From: Jeotgalicoccus sp. | GTDB lineage: Bacteria; Bacillota; Bacilli; Staphylococcales; Salinicoccaceae | Length of the DNA stretch: 64,000 nt | NCBI GenBank assembly: GCA_003513765.1 | Contig: DONT01000002.1 | Coordinates: 215 to 64,214 of the forward strand | Direction of reading: 5' to 3' | Part shown: positions 16,354 to 25,017 of the stretch, piece after piece | Layout of the letters: each line of letters begins with the position of its first letter | Numbering within the stretch: position 1 is the stretch's first letter | Program-made: the position numbers and the translations under genes | Notes under the pieces: model-generated | Seen by the model: only the letters and a program-made list of their open reading frames with translations | Databases searched by the model: none | Told to the model about the DNA's origin: nothing

Positions 16354-17288
16354 GCACTGTCACCACGCTTCAGGGATAAATGCTTAAAGACATCCTGTCT
16401 GTTCAAGCATTTATTTCCATTTTTAGTCTTCACTATTACTGTCTCGTGTTCCGCAAATACTTTAAATGCATCTTCAATTTTTGTATCTTCTTCCACAAGA
16501 GGATAATCTTCATTGTTAACTTCCTGTGAATTTTCGCTGACGAATTCGCCGACAGTTATATTTTCTTTCTGCCGGTATCCTATAAATTCTTTTACGAAAT
16601 CATTTTTCGGATTCGATAAAAACTCATTCGGGCTACCGATCTGTTCAATCCGGCCTTCATTAAATAAACAAATACGGTCGCCAAGCTTCATGGCCTCTTT
16701 AATATCATGTGTCACAAAGACAATTGTTTTTTTAATTTCTTTCTGCAGTGCTATTAAATCATCCTGCAGGCTTTCCCTTGTAATCGGGTCTAAAGCACTG
16801 AATGGTTCATCCATTAAAATAACCGGCGGATCCGCTGCCAGTGCGCGAATTACTCCGACACGCTGCTGCTGTCCTCCTGAAAGTTCAGCAGGTTTCCGGT
16901 CTTTATATATATCCGGATCAAGTCCCACCATCGCCATCAGTTCAGCAGTCCTTTTACTAATATCCGCTTCTTTCCATTTTTTCATCTGCGGCACCTGTGC
17001 AATATTTTCGCCGATTGTCATATGCGGGAACAGTGCTATCTGCTGCAATACATAGCCGATATCCCAGCGCATTTCATAGACTTCGTAATCACTCACCGGC
17101 TTATCTTTAAAATAAATATAGCCTTCAGTTAAGGGAATCAGTCTGTTAATCATCTTGAGAGTTGTCGTTTTGCCGCTTCCCGAAGGACCAATTAAAACAA
17201 AGAACTCCCCTTCTTTAACATTAAAGCTTGCATCTTCGACAGCTGTTTTACTGCCGTAGCGCTTCGTTACATTCTTAAACTCAATCAT
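16350..17288 (-). CDS. ABC transporter ATP-binding protein, EgtV/OpuCA type
   Basis: A 312-aa ATPase partner of the fused permease. Walker A GPSGSGKT at 34-41, Q-loop, signature LSGGQQQR near 136, Walker B VILMDEP near 160 and the H-loop FVTHD are all intact. The C-terminal 60 residues form a single degenerate CBS-like segment; OpuCA has two CBS domains that sense ionic strength, so this copy is shortened. SD AGAGGAGCGG is upstream. First gene of a two-gene operon. Confidence 0.88.
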   Translation of the reverse strand: MIEFKNVTKRYGSKTAVEDASFNVKEGEFFVLIGPSGSGKTTTLKMINRLIPLTEGYIYFKDKPVSDYEVYEMRWDIGYVLQQIALFPHMTIGENIAQVPQMKKWKEADISKRTAELMAMVGLDPDIYKDRKPAELSGGQQQRVGVIRALAADPPVILMDEPFSALDPITRESLQDDLIALQKEIKKTIVFVTHDIKEAMKLGDRICLFNEGRIEQIGSPNEFLSNPKNDFVKEFIGYRQKENITVGEFVSENSQEVNNEDYPLVEEDTKIEDAFKVFAEHETVIVKTKNGNKCLNRQDVFKHLSLKRGDSA

Positions 17289-17426
17289 GGATTATCCGCT
17301 CCTCTTTATTTTAAGTAAATCATTATATGTATTAAAATAAGGAATAATGATGTATACCCTATTTACGACAAACATAAAAAGGGAATAGTATATATTACAA
17401 TATATTTTTTTGAGAGGGGATTATAC

Positions 17427-18788
17427 ATGTCGATACAATCAATAGTTGAAAATCAGCGTGAATATTATTATAAAAACCATACCAAATCAGTCAGTTTCCG
17501 CATACGCCAGTTAAAGAAGCTGAAAGCTGCCATTCAGGCTAATGAAAGAATGGTTCTGGAGGCCGTAAATAAAGACCTCGGAAAATCCGAAGCCGAAGCA
17601 TATATGACAGAGCTCGGCATTGTTTATAAAGAATTTGACTACGTTATTAAAAATCTCAGGAAATGGAATAACCCAAAGAAAGTTTCAGGCTCAATGATGA
17701 GTTTCCCGGCGAAAAATTATATCTACCGTGATCCGTACGGCGTGGTACTTATTTTATCACCGTGGAACTATCCTTTTAATTTAACGATGATGCCGCTGAT
17801 TGGTGCGATCGCCGGAGGCAACTGTGCGCTCGTTAAACCTTCTGAAACAAGCCCTCATACAGGTGCGATTATCGAAAAGATACTGAATTATACGTTCAGT
17901 GAAGAATACGTTTACTGTGCACCTGCGGATACACCGCACGATGAAGTAAATGAGCAGCAGTATGACTATATATTCTTTACAGGCAGCACGAGTGTCGGCA
18001 AAGAGATTATGGGTATAGCCAGCAAAACACTGACTCCTGTATCACTGGAACTTGGCGGCAAAAGCCCTGCTGTAGTCGACGAAACAGCAAATATCGATGT
18101 TGCGGTTAAACGGATTGCCTGGGGTAAATTTGTTAACGCAGGACAGACATGCGTTGCACCCGACCATGTGATTATTCACAGTTCGAAGAAACAGGAATTT
18201 ATCGACCGCATGCTTGCTGAAATTGAAGAACGCTACAGCAATGCTGTCCACAGAGATGACTATCCTAAGATTATTAATGAAAAGCATTTTACGCGTCTGT
18301 CAGGATTACTCGAAAATGAAATGGTACTTGGAGGCAGTTTAAATGTACATGAGCAGAAAATCGCACCTGCACTAATACCGGACAGCACATTTGACTCACC
18401 CGCAATGGAAGAGGAAATCTTCGGTCCGATTCTGCCGATTATTACGTATGATAATCTTGAAGACCTGATTGTCCACCAGCAGACACTGCCTAAACCGCTC
18501 GCGTTCTATATCTTTTCTGAAAATGAAATTAATACTGAAGCACTGCTGTCAAGACTGTCATTCGGCGGCGGCTGTGTGAATGATACCATTATGCATCTGT
18601 CACACCATGACCTGCCGTTTGGCGGCGTTGGTGCCAGCGGTATGGGACATTATCACGGTAAGTATTCATTCGACACGTTTACACATGAAAAGAGTGTCGT
18701 GAAGAACAGCACATTAATTGATATTCCTGTTCGTTATGCACCATTTAACGAAGCAAAAACCAAGCTTTTCAGAAAGTTTTTAAGTTAG
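17427..18788 (+). CDS. Aldehyde dehydrogenase, ALDH3 (YwdH) type
   Basis: A 453-aa soluble oxidoreductase oxidising aldehydes with NAD(P). Its length and lack of the N-terminal extension place it with class 3 ALDHs such as Bacillus YwdH and fatty/aromatic aldehyde dehydrogenases. Catalytic Glu208 is in SLELGGKSP and the nucleophile Cys242 in NAGQTCVAPD; SPWNYPFNL and FFTGSTSVG are the usual cofactor motifs. SD GAGAGGGG. It is 38 bases ahead of the NAD(P)-binding gene and probably co-transcribed with it. Confidence 0.9.
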   Translation: MSIQSIVENQREYYYKNHTKSVSFRIRQLKKLKAAIQANERMVLEAVNKDLGKSEAEAYMTELGIVYKEFDYVIKNLRKWNNPKKVSGSMMSFPAKNYIYRDPYGVVLILSPWNYPFNLTMMPLIGAIAGGNCALVKPSETSPHTGAIIEKILNYTFSEEYVYCAPADTPHDEVNEQQYDYIFFTGSTSVGKEIMGIASKTLTPVSLELGGKSPAVVDETANIDVAVKRIAWGKFVNAGQTCVAPDHVIIHSSKKQEFIDRMLAEIEERYSNAVHRDDYPKIINEKHFTRLSGLLENEMVLGGSLNVHEQKIAPALIPDSTFDSPAMEEEIFGPILPIITYDNLEDLIVHQQTLPKPLAFYIFSENEINTEALLSRLSFGGGCVNDTIMHLSHHDLPFGGVGASGMGHYHGKYSFDTFTHEKSVVKNSTLIDIPVRYAPFNEAKTKLFRKFLS

Positions 18789-18824
18789 ACTGAAATTAAC
18801 AACACATTTAAGGAGTGTATTTAG

Positions 18825-19490
18825 ATGAGTATTTTAGTTATCGGAGCAAACGGCGGGGTCGGAACACACCTCGTACAGCAGCTTAAAGAAAATTCTGCGG
18901 ACTTTACAGCAGGTGTCCGTAAAGATGAACAAGTTTCGGATCTGAACAATAAAGATGTAAAAGCATTATTAATCGATGTTGAGAAAGATTCCATCGAAGA
19001 ACTCGCAGAAAAAATGAAAGGCTTTGAACAGGTTGTCTTTTCAGTAGGCTCAGGCGGCAGCACAGGTGCCGAACAGACTATTATCGTTGATCTGGACGGG
19101 GCTGTAAAAGCTGTTGATGCAAGCAAAGAGGCAGGCGTTGAACATTTCGTTATGGTGTCAACATGGGACTCAAGAAGAGAAGCATTCGATACACCTGATG
19201 CACAAAAAATTAAACCATATACGATCGCCAAGCATCACGCTGATGTGCACTTAAGAAATTCGGGACTGACGCACACAATTGTACACCCTGGTATGCTTAC
19301 AGATGAAGCAGGTTCAGGCAAGGTCGACGTAGATTTATACTTCGATGACATTAAAGATGTTGCACGCGAAAACGTTGCGCACGTACTTTATGAAGTAGTT
19401 ACGAATAAAGAAAACCGCGCCAAAGAATTCCAGGTCCTGGACGGCAGTACTGATGCAGCGGAAGCTGTTAAGAACTTTAATAATAAATAA
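18825..19490 (+). CDS. Atypical SDR, NmrA-like NAD(P)-binding protein
   Basis: A 221-aa Rossmann protein starting MSILVIGANGGVGTHL, with the GxxGxxG dinucleotide loop at 7-13. It belongs to the NmrA-like/SDR_a5 group (YwnB, YtfG-like), which includes flavin/quinone reductases and NADPH sensors. The typical catalytic YxxxK motif is not clear, though YTIAKHHAD is at the equivalent site. SD AAGGAG. A terminator follows. Confidence 0.82.
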   Translation: MSILVIGANGGVGTHLVQQLKENSADFTAGVRKDEQVSDLNNKDVKALLIDVEKDSIEELAEKMKGFEQVVFSVGSGGSTGAEQTIIVDLDGAVKAVDASKEAGVEHFVMVSTWDSRREAFDTPDAQKIKPYTIAKHHADVHLRNSGLTHTIVHPGMLTDEAGSGKVDVDLYFDDIKDVARENVAHVLYEVVTNKENRAKEFQVLDGSTDAAEAVKNFNNK

Positions 19491-19497
19491 TGATATT

Positions 19498-19533
19498 AAA
19501 AAAGGCAGAAATCCAAATGGATTTCTGCCTTTT
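19498..19533. terminator. Bidirectional terminator
   Basis: A 13-bp perfect stem (19502-19514 with 19519-19531) and a 4-nt loop, A-run before and T-run after, between convergent genes. Confidence 0.88.
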
Positions 19534-19539
19534 CTCATT

Positions 19540-20949
19540 TTATGACCATCCTGTAATCTGTGCGATTGTTAATGCACTTAAAGAAATCACCATAAAGATT
19601 ATAAACAGCGGGAAGAAGAATCTGATCCACTTGTGCCATTCTACTCCTGCCAGTGCCAGCGCAGCCATAAAGTATCCGCTCGTCGGATATAAAATATGTG
19701 CGAATCCGTCACCCAGCTGGAATGCAAGAACTGCTGTCTGGCGTGTTACGTTAACCATATCAGCGAGCGGCGCCATAATCGGCATTGTTACTAACGCCTG
19801 GCCTGATCCTGAAGGGATAACGAAGTTAATAAGCAGCTGGACAAAGTACATACCTGCCGCAGCAAGTACCGGCGGTAATTCCCCGACTACAGTACCCAGT
19901 CCGTTAACGATTGTATCCATAACCTGACCGTCTTCCAGTATTACTGCAACTGAACGTGCCAGGCCGACGATAATCGCACCCATTAATACTTCTCTGAAAC
20001 CTTTAGTAAATGCTTCACTGATACTCGTAAGGTTTAAACCTGAAATAAGACCGACAGTTACACCCATAATAATGAACAGCCCTGCCATTTCAATCATGAA
20101 CCAGCCCTGCGTTGTTACTCCCCAAATCAGAATACCGAAAAAGATTAAGATAAAAAATGCTCCGGCAATCTGACGCTTAGTTGCAGTTAATGGTGCAGAA
20201 TCCCCGATAGCTGAGTACATTTCACGTTTCTCTGCATCATCTTCATACACTAAACTTGCTTCCGGATTTTTCTGTACTTTTCTGGCATACCTCATTATAA
20301 ATAACGCTGTTACTGCTAAGACGATAACAAATAGTATCAATCTGAATCCAAGTCCTGAGAACGTTGGAATTTCTGCGATTGTCTGTGCAAGCCCTGTATT
20401 AATAGGGTTCAGCACGCCCACTGTATATCCGATTACCGTTCCGCAGAGCGCTATCGCAGCGGCGGTCATCGAATCATAGCCAAGAGCGATAACCAGCGGA
20501 ATAATGACCGGGATATAAACCAGTGACAATTCTGCTGTACCGATTAATGTCGCAACTGCAGCAAATACTGCAACGAGCACCGGTATAATAAAAATACTTT
20601 GCTTCGAAAACTTACGCGCCATTTTATCAACAGCGATTTCTATAATCCCGCTTTCACGCAGTACCATAAACATTCCGCCGATAATCAGCGTGAAGAATAC
20701 AACTTCACCTGCGTCGACAAGTCCGCGCGGAATTGCCGTTATAAATTCCGTTAAGCCTGTCGGTGTCGATTCAAGATATGTAAATGATTCCGGATCTACT
20801 GCTGCACGGCCGTTTTCCAATTCAATACGGTCGAATTCACCAGCTGGAATTAAATAAGTTGCAGCTGCTGCAACGATACCGAATACAAATAATATTACAT
20901 AGATATGCGGCATTTTGAATCCGCTTTTCTTTTTCTGATCATTGCTCAT
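19540..20949 (-). CDS. YfcC-family (C4-dicarboxylate/basic amino acid antiporter-like) membrane transporter
   Basis: A 469-aa protein with about 11-12 membrane helices of the YfcC/DcuC-like family (Pfam C4-dicarboxylate anaerobic carrier, PF03606). The N-terminal helix with PAGEFDR and the conserved repeats GTVIGYTVGVLNPINTGLAQ and NFVIPSGSGQALVTMPIMAPL are characteristic; the latter contain the substrate-binding SGSGQA loop. The substrate is not predictable (dicarboxylates, ornithine/arginine or peptides are known in the superfamily). I use the ATG at 20949, preceded by AAGGAAG, rather than the one nine codons earlier without an SD. Confidence 0.85.
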   Translation of the reverse strand: MSNDQKKKSGFKMPHIYVILFVFGIVAAAATYLIPAGEFDRIELENGRAAVDPESFTYLESTPTGLTEFITAIPRGLVDAGEVVFFTLIIGGMFMVLRESGIIEIAVDKMARKFSKQSIFIIPVLVAVFAAVATLIGTAELSLVYIPVIIPLVIALGYDSMTAAAIALCGTVIGYTVGVLNPINTGLAQTIAEIPTFSGLGFRLILFVIVLAVTALFIMRYARKVQKNPEASLVYEDDAEKREMYSAIGDSAPLTATKRQIAGAFFILIFFGILIWGVTTQGWFMIEMAGLFIIMGVTVGLISGLNLTSISEAFTKGFREVLMGAIIVGLARSVAVILEDGQVMDTIVNGLGTVVGELPPVLAAAGMYFVQLLINFVIPSGSGQALVTMPIMAPLADMVNVTRQTAVLAFQLGDGFAHILYPTSGYFMAALALAGVEWHKWIRFFFPLFIIFMVISLSALTIAQITGWS

Positions 20950-21017
20950 ATGTAAACTTCCTTTTTTATTTTTCATTGTAACTCATATGAACTCTGTCTA
21001 AAAGTACTAAAGGGGAT

Positions 21018-21047
21018 AAAAAAAGACGAGTCTATGACCCATCTTCT
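21018..21047 (-). terminator. Likely terminator after hrtA
   Basis: Just past the hrtA stop, an imperfect hairpin (AGAAGATGGGTC with AGACTCGTCT, one mismatch and a wobble) is followed on the minus strand by seven T. Confidence 0.5.
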
Positions 21048-21728
21048 CTAAGATTCGATAATTTTACCATCTTTCATCTCAACAATACGTTCTGCATACT
21101 CCAGCATATCGTTATCGTGCGTAACCATCAGTATTGTAATATTTAATTCACTTGCCAGTCTCTCAATTAATTCCATCACTTCAACCGAACGTTTTGAATC
21201 GAGACTTGCCGTCGGTTCATCGGCAAATAGTATTTGAGGTTCATGGATAATTGCACGGGCAATTGCCACACGCTGTTTTTCTCCGCCTGATAAGTTTTCA
21301 GGATAGCTGTCTTTATGCTCCCGCATATCGACAGTTGTCAGCGCATCTTCGATACGTGCCGCTCTCGATTTTTTGGACCATTTCGTTTCAGCAGTATCAA
21401 GCATCAGCTCAAGCTGTTCTCTCACAGTAAGGAATGGTACAAGGTGAGCGTGCTGGAAAACAAAACCGAAATGCTTCGCTCTGATTTCACGGACACCTTC
21501 TGCGTTCATTGCCGACATATTTTTTCCGCCGAATGTAATTGAACCGTCGCTTAAGTCCTGCAGTCCCGCGGCGATTGTTAAGAGCGTACTTTTACCGGAA
21601 CCCGAAGCACCGACCAGTGCCGTCAGTTCTCCTTTATTTAATTCGAGATCGATACCTTTTAAGATTTGTTCTTTCGTACTGCCGTGCTTGAATTCTTTTT
21701 TAATATCTTCTAATTGGAATAAACTCAT
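21048..21728 (-). CDS. hrtA: HrtA: heme efflux ABC transporter ATPase
   Basis: A 226-aa MacB/LolD-type ATPase. Walker A GASGSGKS at 40-47, signature LSGGEKQR near 144, Walker B ILFADEPTASLD and the H-loop MVTHD are intact. With HrtB it would expel excess heme or its toxic products from the membrane. The assignment rests on the family plus direct linkage to hssRS and an HssR box upstream of hrtB. It begins one base after the hrtB stop. Confidence 0.88.
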   Translation of the reverse strand: MSLFQLEDIKKEFKHGSTKEQILKGIDLELNKGELTALVGASGSGKSTLLTIAAGLQDLSDGSITFGGKNMSAMNAEGVREIRAKHFGFVFQHAHLVPFLTVREQLELMLDTAETKWSKKSRAARIEDALTTVDMREHKDSYPENLSGGEKQRVAIARAIIHEPQILFADEPTASLDSKRSVEVMELIERLASELNITILMVTHDNDMLEYAERIVEMKDGKIIES

Positions 21729-21729
21729 T

Positions 21730-22758
21730 TTATGCGCCTCCCTGGTTAATTGCCTGCATCGGTTCTACCTGCTTTATCTGAATACCTGACAGTGTCGCAC
21801 CAATGAATCCGATAATCATGAATGCCCCTGATGACAGCAGCACCATGCTCGCTGTTAAGTGGAACGGCATACCGCTCGGTGCGAACATGTTAAATAACTG
21901 GCTGACGCCGACAGCTAAGAGCAGTGAAATAATTGTGATGATAAACATCTGTGTCCACATCATTTTGAACAGCGTAAATGTTTTCACGCCGATTGCTTTT
22001 AAAATACCGAATGTACCAAGTTTCTGAACATTAATCATGTAAAAGAATATCGCAAATAACATTCCGCTGATTACGTACAGGAAAATAATAATCATGTTCA
22101 ATGACATCTGTTCTGCGCTGTAACTTGGAATTGTATTTAGAAAATCCCCGTTATTAAAGTGTGAAAGTTCGTCCACCGGCTCTTCTGCCGCCGTAGTAAA
22201 TGCCAGCTGGAATGTATCCGTTCTGTACATTTCAAAGAAATCTTCGCTGTTAATAAATCCGACTGGAGAGTGGCTGAATTTTTCCTGTTCGGCAAAGCCT
22301 GTAATTGTCAAATCTTTATCCATTAGGCTTGTTGAAACAGTATCTGCAACTTCAAATCCTTCTTCCTGGAACGACTGATCCACTACAATTTCACCAGGTG
22401 CTGTTTCCGGGAAAATTACTGAGTCATCGGCACTCACATATGCCAGACTGTGTTTTTTATCTTCATTATCCTGGAACTCACCCATTTGAATCGAGAATAA
22501 TGTAACATCTGAGTCTGCATCTTTAAGACTGTCAATCTGCTCATCAGACAGTGCTGAGAAACTGTGATTCTCTTCTGCACTCTCTTCCATATAAAACGTA
22601 CCTTCCGGCATATTTTTAATTAATGCCGCATTATCCTGTGACAAACCGCTAGCGAGCCCCGATATACTTAATGTTAAAAGACTGATTAAAAATATAATCG
22701 ATCCGAGAATCGTATACCGCAGTTTGTATTTTTTCATTTCTTTCCATGCCATCTTCAT
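21730..22758 (-). CDS. hrtB: HrtB: heme efflux ABC transporter permease
   Basis: A 342-aa FtsX/MacB-type permease: one N-terminal helix (about 14-35), a large external domain (about 40-225) and three C-terminal helices. That is the usual HrtB layout and length (about 350 aa). SD GAGGAGG lies 8 bases before the ATG. The 82-bp gap to hssS carries an HssR direct repeat, so hrtBA has its own heme-induced promoter although all four genes face the same way. Confidence 0.87.
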   Translation of the reverse strand: MKMAWKEMKKYKLRYTILGSIIFLISLLTLSISGLASGLSQDNAALIKNMPEGTFYMEESAEENHSFSALSDEQIDSLKDADSDVTLFSIQMGEFQDNEDKKHSLAYVSADDSVIFPETAPGEIVVDQSFQEEGFEVADTVSTSLMDKDLTITGFAEQEKFSHSPVGFINSEDFFEMYRTDTFQLAFTTAAEEPVDELSHFNNGDFLNTIPSYSAEQMSLNMIIIFLYVISGMLFAIFFYMINVQKLGTFGILKAIGVKTFTLFKMMWTQMFIITIISLLLAVGVSQLFNMFAPSGMPFHLTASMVLLSSGAFMIIGFIGATLSGIQIKQVEPMQAINQGGA

Positions 22759-22805
22759 TAAAAAATCCTCCTCGTAATCATCTGTGAGTCATACTCTACA
22801 CGCGG

Positions 22806-22825
22806 AATATGAACTCACTATGAAC
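22806..22825 (-). promoter_or_regulatory. HssR-binding direct repeat
   Basis: On the minus strand GTTCATAGT, two bases, GTTCATATT. The S. aureus HssR site is GTTCATATT-N2-GTTCATATT, so 17 of 18 repeat bases match. It precedes hrtB by about 50 bases. This is the strongest support for calling the system HssRS-HrtAB. Confidence 0.9.
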
Positions 22826-22840
22826 GAGGAGGAAAAAATA

Positions 22841-24226
22841 TTATTCTGCTGTATCAACCGGCAGTCTGACTGTAAAGACAGTGCCGTTTTCGCTGCTTCT
22901 TACATTAATTGAACCATTATGCAGTTCGAGAATCTTTTTAACGATGGACAGGCCAAGACCTGTACCGCTGACACTGCTCGTACGAGCAGTATCCACACGG
23001 TAAAATCTGTCGAATATCTTATCGATGCTCACGGTATCAATACCTTCGCCGGTATCGCTTATTCTGATTACAGTGTGTGCTTTATAACGGGTCATCTCTA
23101 TATCGATGCTCCCTGCGTCGCCGTTATACTTAACAGCATTCGACAGCAGGTTATCCCACACCGTGTTCATCAGCGCTTTGTCCGCCATAATTTCAGTATC
23201 CTGAAGTTTATGCGACAGCATCAGTCCTTTTTCGTTAATCTTCCACTCGTATACTTTAATCAGCCGCTCCAGCTGTTCTCTTAAATTATAAGATTCCTTG
23301 CGGAGCAGATAATCTTCATGGTCGATGGATGACAGCACAAGGAGCTGCTCCGTCATCGTTGACAGTCTGTCTATTTCAAAATCGACAGTTTCAGTATATT
23401 CGCTCCGCTCTGCTGCCGTGAGCGGTTTATTTAACAGCTTGTTATAACCTTTAATACTCGACAGAGGCGACTGGATATCGTGGGATATGTTCGAAATGAA
23501 ATCCATTTGTATTTTATCGTTGTATTCAATCTGTCTCGACATCCGCACAAAGTTGGATGACAGTTCTCCAAGTTCGTCCCTGCGGTTCGTATCAAGGTCG
23601 TGCACAGAATAGTCTCCTGCTGCAAGCAGCTTCGTGGCTTCACTCAGTTTCGTTACAGGTTTAATCAGGAAATGCGCACTGATAAATACCAGCACAATAC
23701 TTAACAGCACAGTCAGCATAAACAGGATTCCGAATAACAGATGCATCTCATTAAATAAGAGATTAATATCCGGGCGGATAAATAATGCGTATGCTGTACC
23801 GTCATGATTTACCGGCACACCGATAGTGTTCGTCAATTCATTGGCAAAAAATCCGGTCACAAATATTTCCGCCTCAAAATTCGCCATACCATGATACGTT
23901 TCACCGTTAAGCACGCTTTTCACAACATTCGAAGACAGATTATGGTCGTTAAAGTCTGCACCGAAGAACGATTTATGCGCCTCACCGTCCGCAAGGTACA
24001 TCTGGTAGCCTGAAGCAGCGACAGTCGACAGATAATCTTCGATCTGCACATCTGGATTGCCTTCTATAAATTCAGCGATTTCTGCTGCAATCACCGTATT
24101 CTTTTCATCATTGCTGTCTTTTAAATTAAATTGATAGTACGCATTCGACACAACAAATGCGATAAAGAAACTGAGTATCATGATGCCGAGCGTCATCATG
24201 ACAAATTTTACATATAACGACTTCAT
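22841..24226 (-). CDS. hssS: HssS: heme-sensing sensor histidine kinase
   Basis: A 461-aa membrane kinase: helix at about 8-30, an extracellular sensing domain of about 130 residues, a second helix at about 163-185, HAMP (about 187-240), HisKA with the phospho-acceptor His249 in NISHDIQSPLSSIKGY, and a HATPase domain with NAVKY (N box), DTGEGI (G1), FYRVD and GTGLGLSI. The length matches S. aureus HssS (457 aa). It overlaps hssR by 4 bp. Confidence 0.9.
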   Translation of the reverse strand: MKSLYVKFVMMTLGIMILSFFIAFVVSNAYYQFNLKDSNDEKNTVIAAEIAEFIEGNPDVQIEDYLSTVAASGYQMYLADGEAHKSFFGADFNDHNLSSNVVKSVLNGETYHGMANFEAEIFVTGFFANELTNTIGVPVNHDGTAYALFIRPDINLLFNEMHLLFGILFMLTVLLSIVLVFISAHFLIKPVTKLSEATKLLAAGDYSVHDLDTNRRDELGELSSNFVRMSRQIEYNDKIQMDFISNISHDIQSPLSSIKGYNKLLNKPLTAAERSEYTETVDFEIDRLSTMTEQLLVLSSIDHEDYLLRKESYNLREQLERLIKVYEWKINEKGLMLSHKLQDTEIMADKALMNTVWDNLLSNAVKYNGDAGSIDIEMTRYKAHTVIRISDTGEGIDTVSIDKIFDRFYRVDTARTSSVSGTGLGLSIVKKILELHNGSINVRSSENGTVFTVRLPVDTAE

Positions 24227-24900
24227 GCAGACGGCTCCAGGAAGTATCCGACACCCCGCACGGTCTTAATCGTAAAATCTTCCGTCAGTTTAGTAAATCT
24301 CGTTCTGAGTCTTTTAATGTGAACGTCCACAGTGCGCTCGTCCCCTTCATAAAAAATGCCCCAGATCTGCTCGATTAACTGTTCACGGGAAAACACCTGA
24401 CCGGGATGTTCCGCCAGCAGCTGCAGCAGCTCGAATTCTTTCAGCGGCAGCATATACGTCTTATCTTCGATTTCAACAGTATAATTGTCGGGATAAATGC
24501 TGACATTGCCGATTCGGATTGAGTCTGTTTCGCCTTCAGCTTTATAGCGGCGGAGCAGCGCTTCAATTCTGAAGATCAGTTCCTGCGGTTCAAACGGCTT
24601 CACGAGATAATCATCCGTACCCGCTTTAAAACCTTCCGCCTTATCATCAATATGGCTTTTCGCTGTTAATATAATTACAGGAATATCATACTCTTCCCTT
24701 ATTGCTTTTGTCAGCTCAAGACCGCCCATATAAGGCATCATGACATCGACCACTGCAAGAGAACACGGGGCTTCCTTCAGGCGTGCAAGCGCCTGTCTGC
24801 CGTCGTTCGCAGCTGCAACACGGTATCCGGCTTCAGTTAAATTCAGCGTTACAAACTTTACAATATTCGGATCGTCGTCAACGACTAATATTCTCTCCAT
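24223..24900 (-). CDS. hssR: HssR: heme-responsive response regulator
   Basis: A 225-aa OmpR/PhoB-type regulator. The receiver has acidic residues DDD at 8-10, the phospho-acceptor Asp52 (VVDVMMP) and Lys in LVKPF. The C-terminal winged helix (about 128-225) has the ERTVDVHIKRLRTRF recognition helix and TVRGVGYFL. SD GAGGAGG; a TATAAT lies 30 bases upstream. It would activate hrtBA through the nearby direct repeat. Confidence 0.92.
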   Translation of the reverse strand: MERILVVDDDPNIVKFVTLNLTEAGYRVAAANDGRQALARLKEAPCSLAVVDVMMPYMGGLELTKAIREEYDIPVIILTAKSHIDDKAEGFKAGTDDYLVKPFEPQELIFRIEALLRRYKAEGETDSIRIGNVSIYPDNYTVEIEDKTYMLPLKEFELLQLLAEHPGQVFSREQLIEQIWGIFYEGDERTVDVHIKRLRTRFTKLTEDFTIKTVRGVGYFLEPSA

Positions 24901-24974
24901 ACCGATCCTCCTCAGGCTGTTATTACCAGTATTATATCACCATTTTAAAAATCCTTAAGTTCAGATTACTCATT

Positions 24975-25001
24975 AAAAAAACCATCCGCTGATGCGGATG
25001 G
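24975..25001 (-). terminator. Terminator of hmp
   Basis: The stem CCATCCGC / GCGGATGG with loop TGAT, followed on the minus strand by seven T, lies 17 bases past the hmp stop. Confidence 0.85.
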
Positions 25002-25017
25002 CTATACAATTATTAAA

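Noticed and set aside
17345..17380. Possible minus-strand sigma-B promoter (GTTT...GGGTAT) upstream of the EgtV-like gene
   Set aside because: GTTT and GGGTAT are only 10 bases apart, well short of the family spacing.
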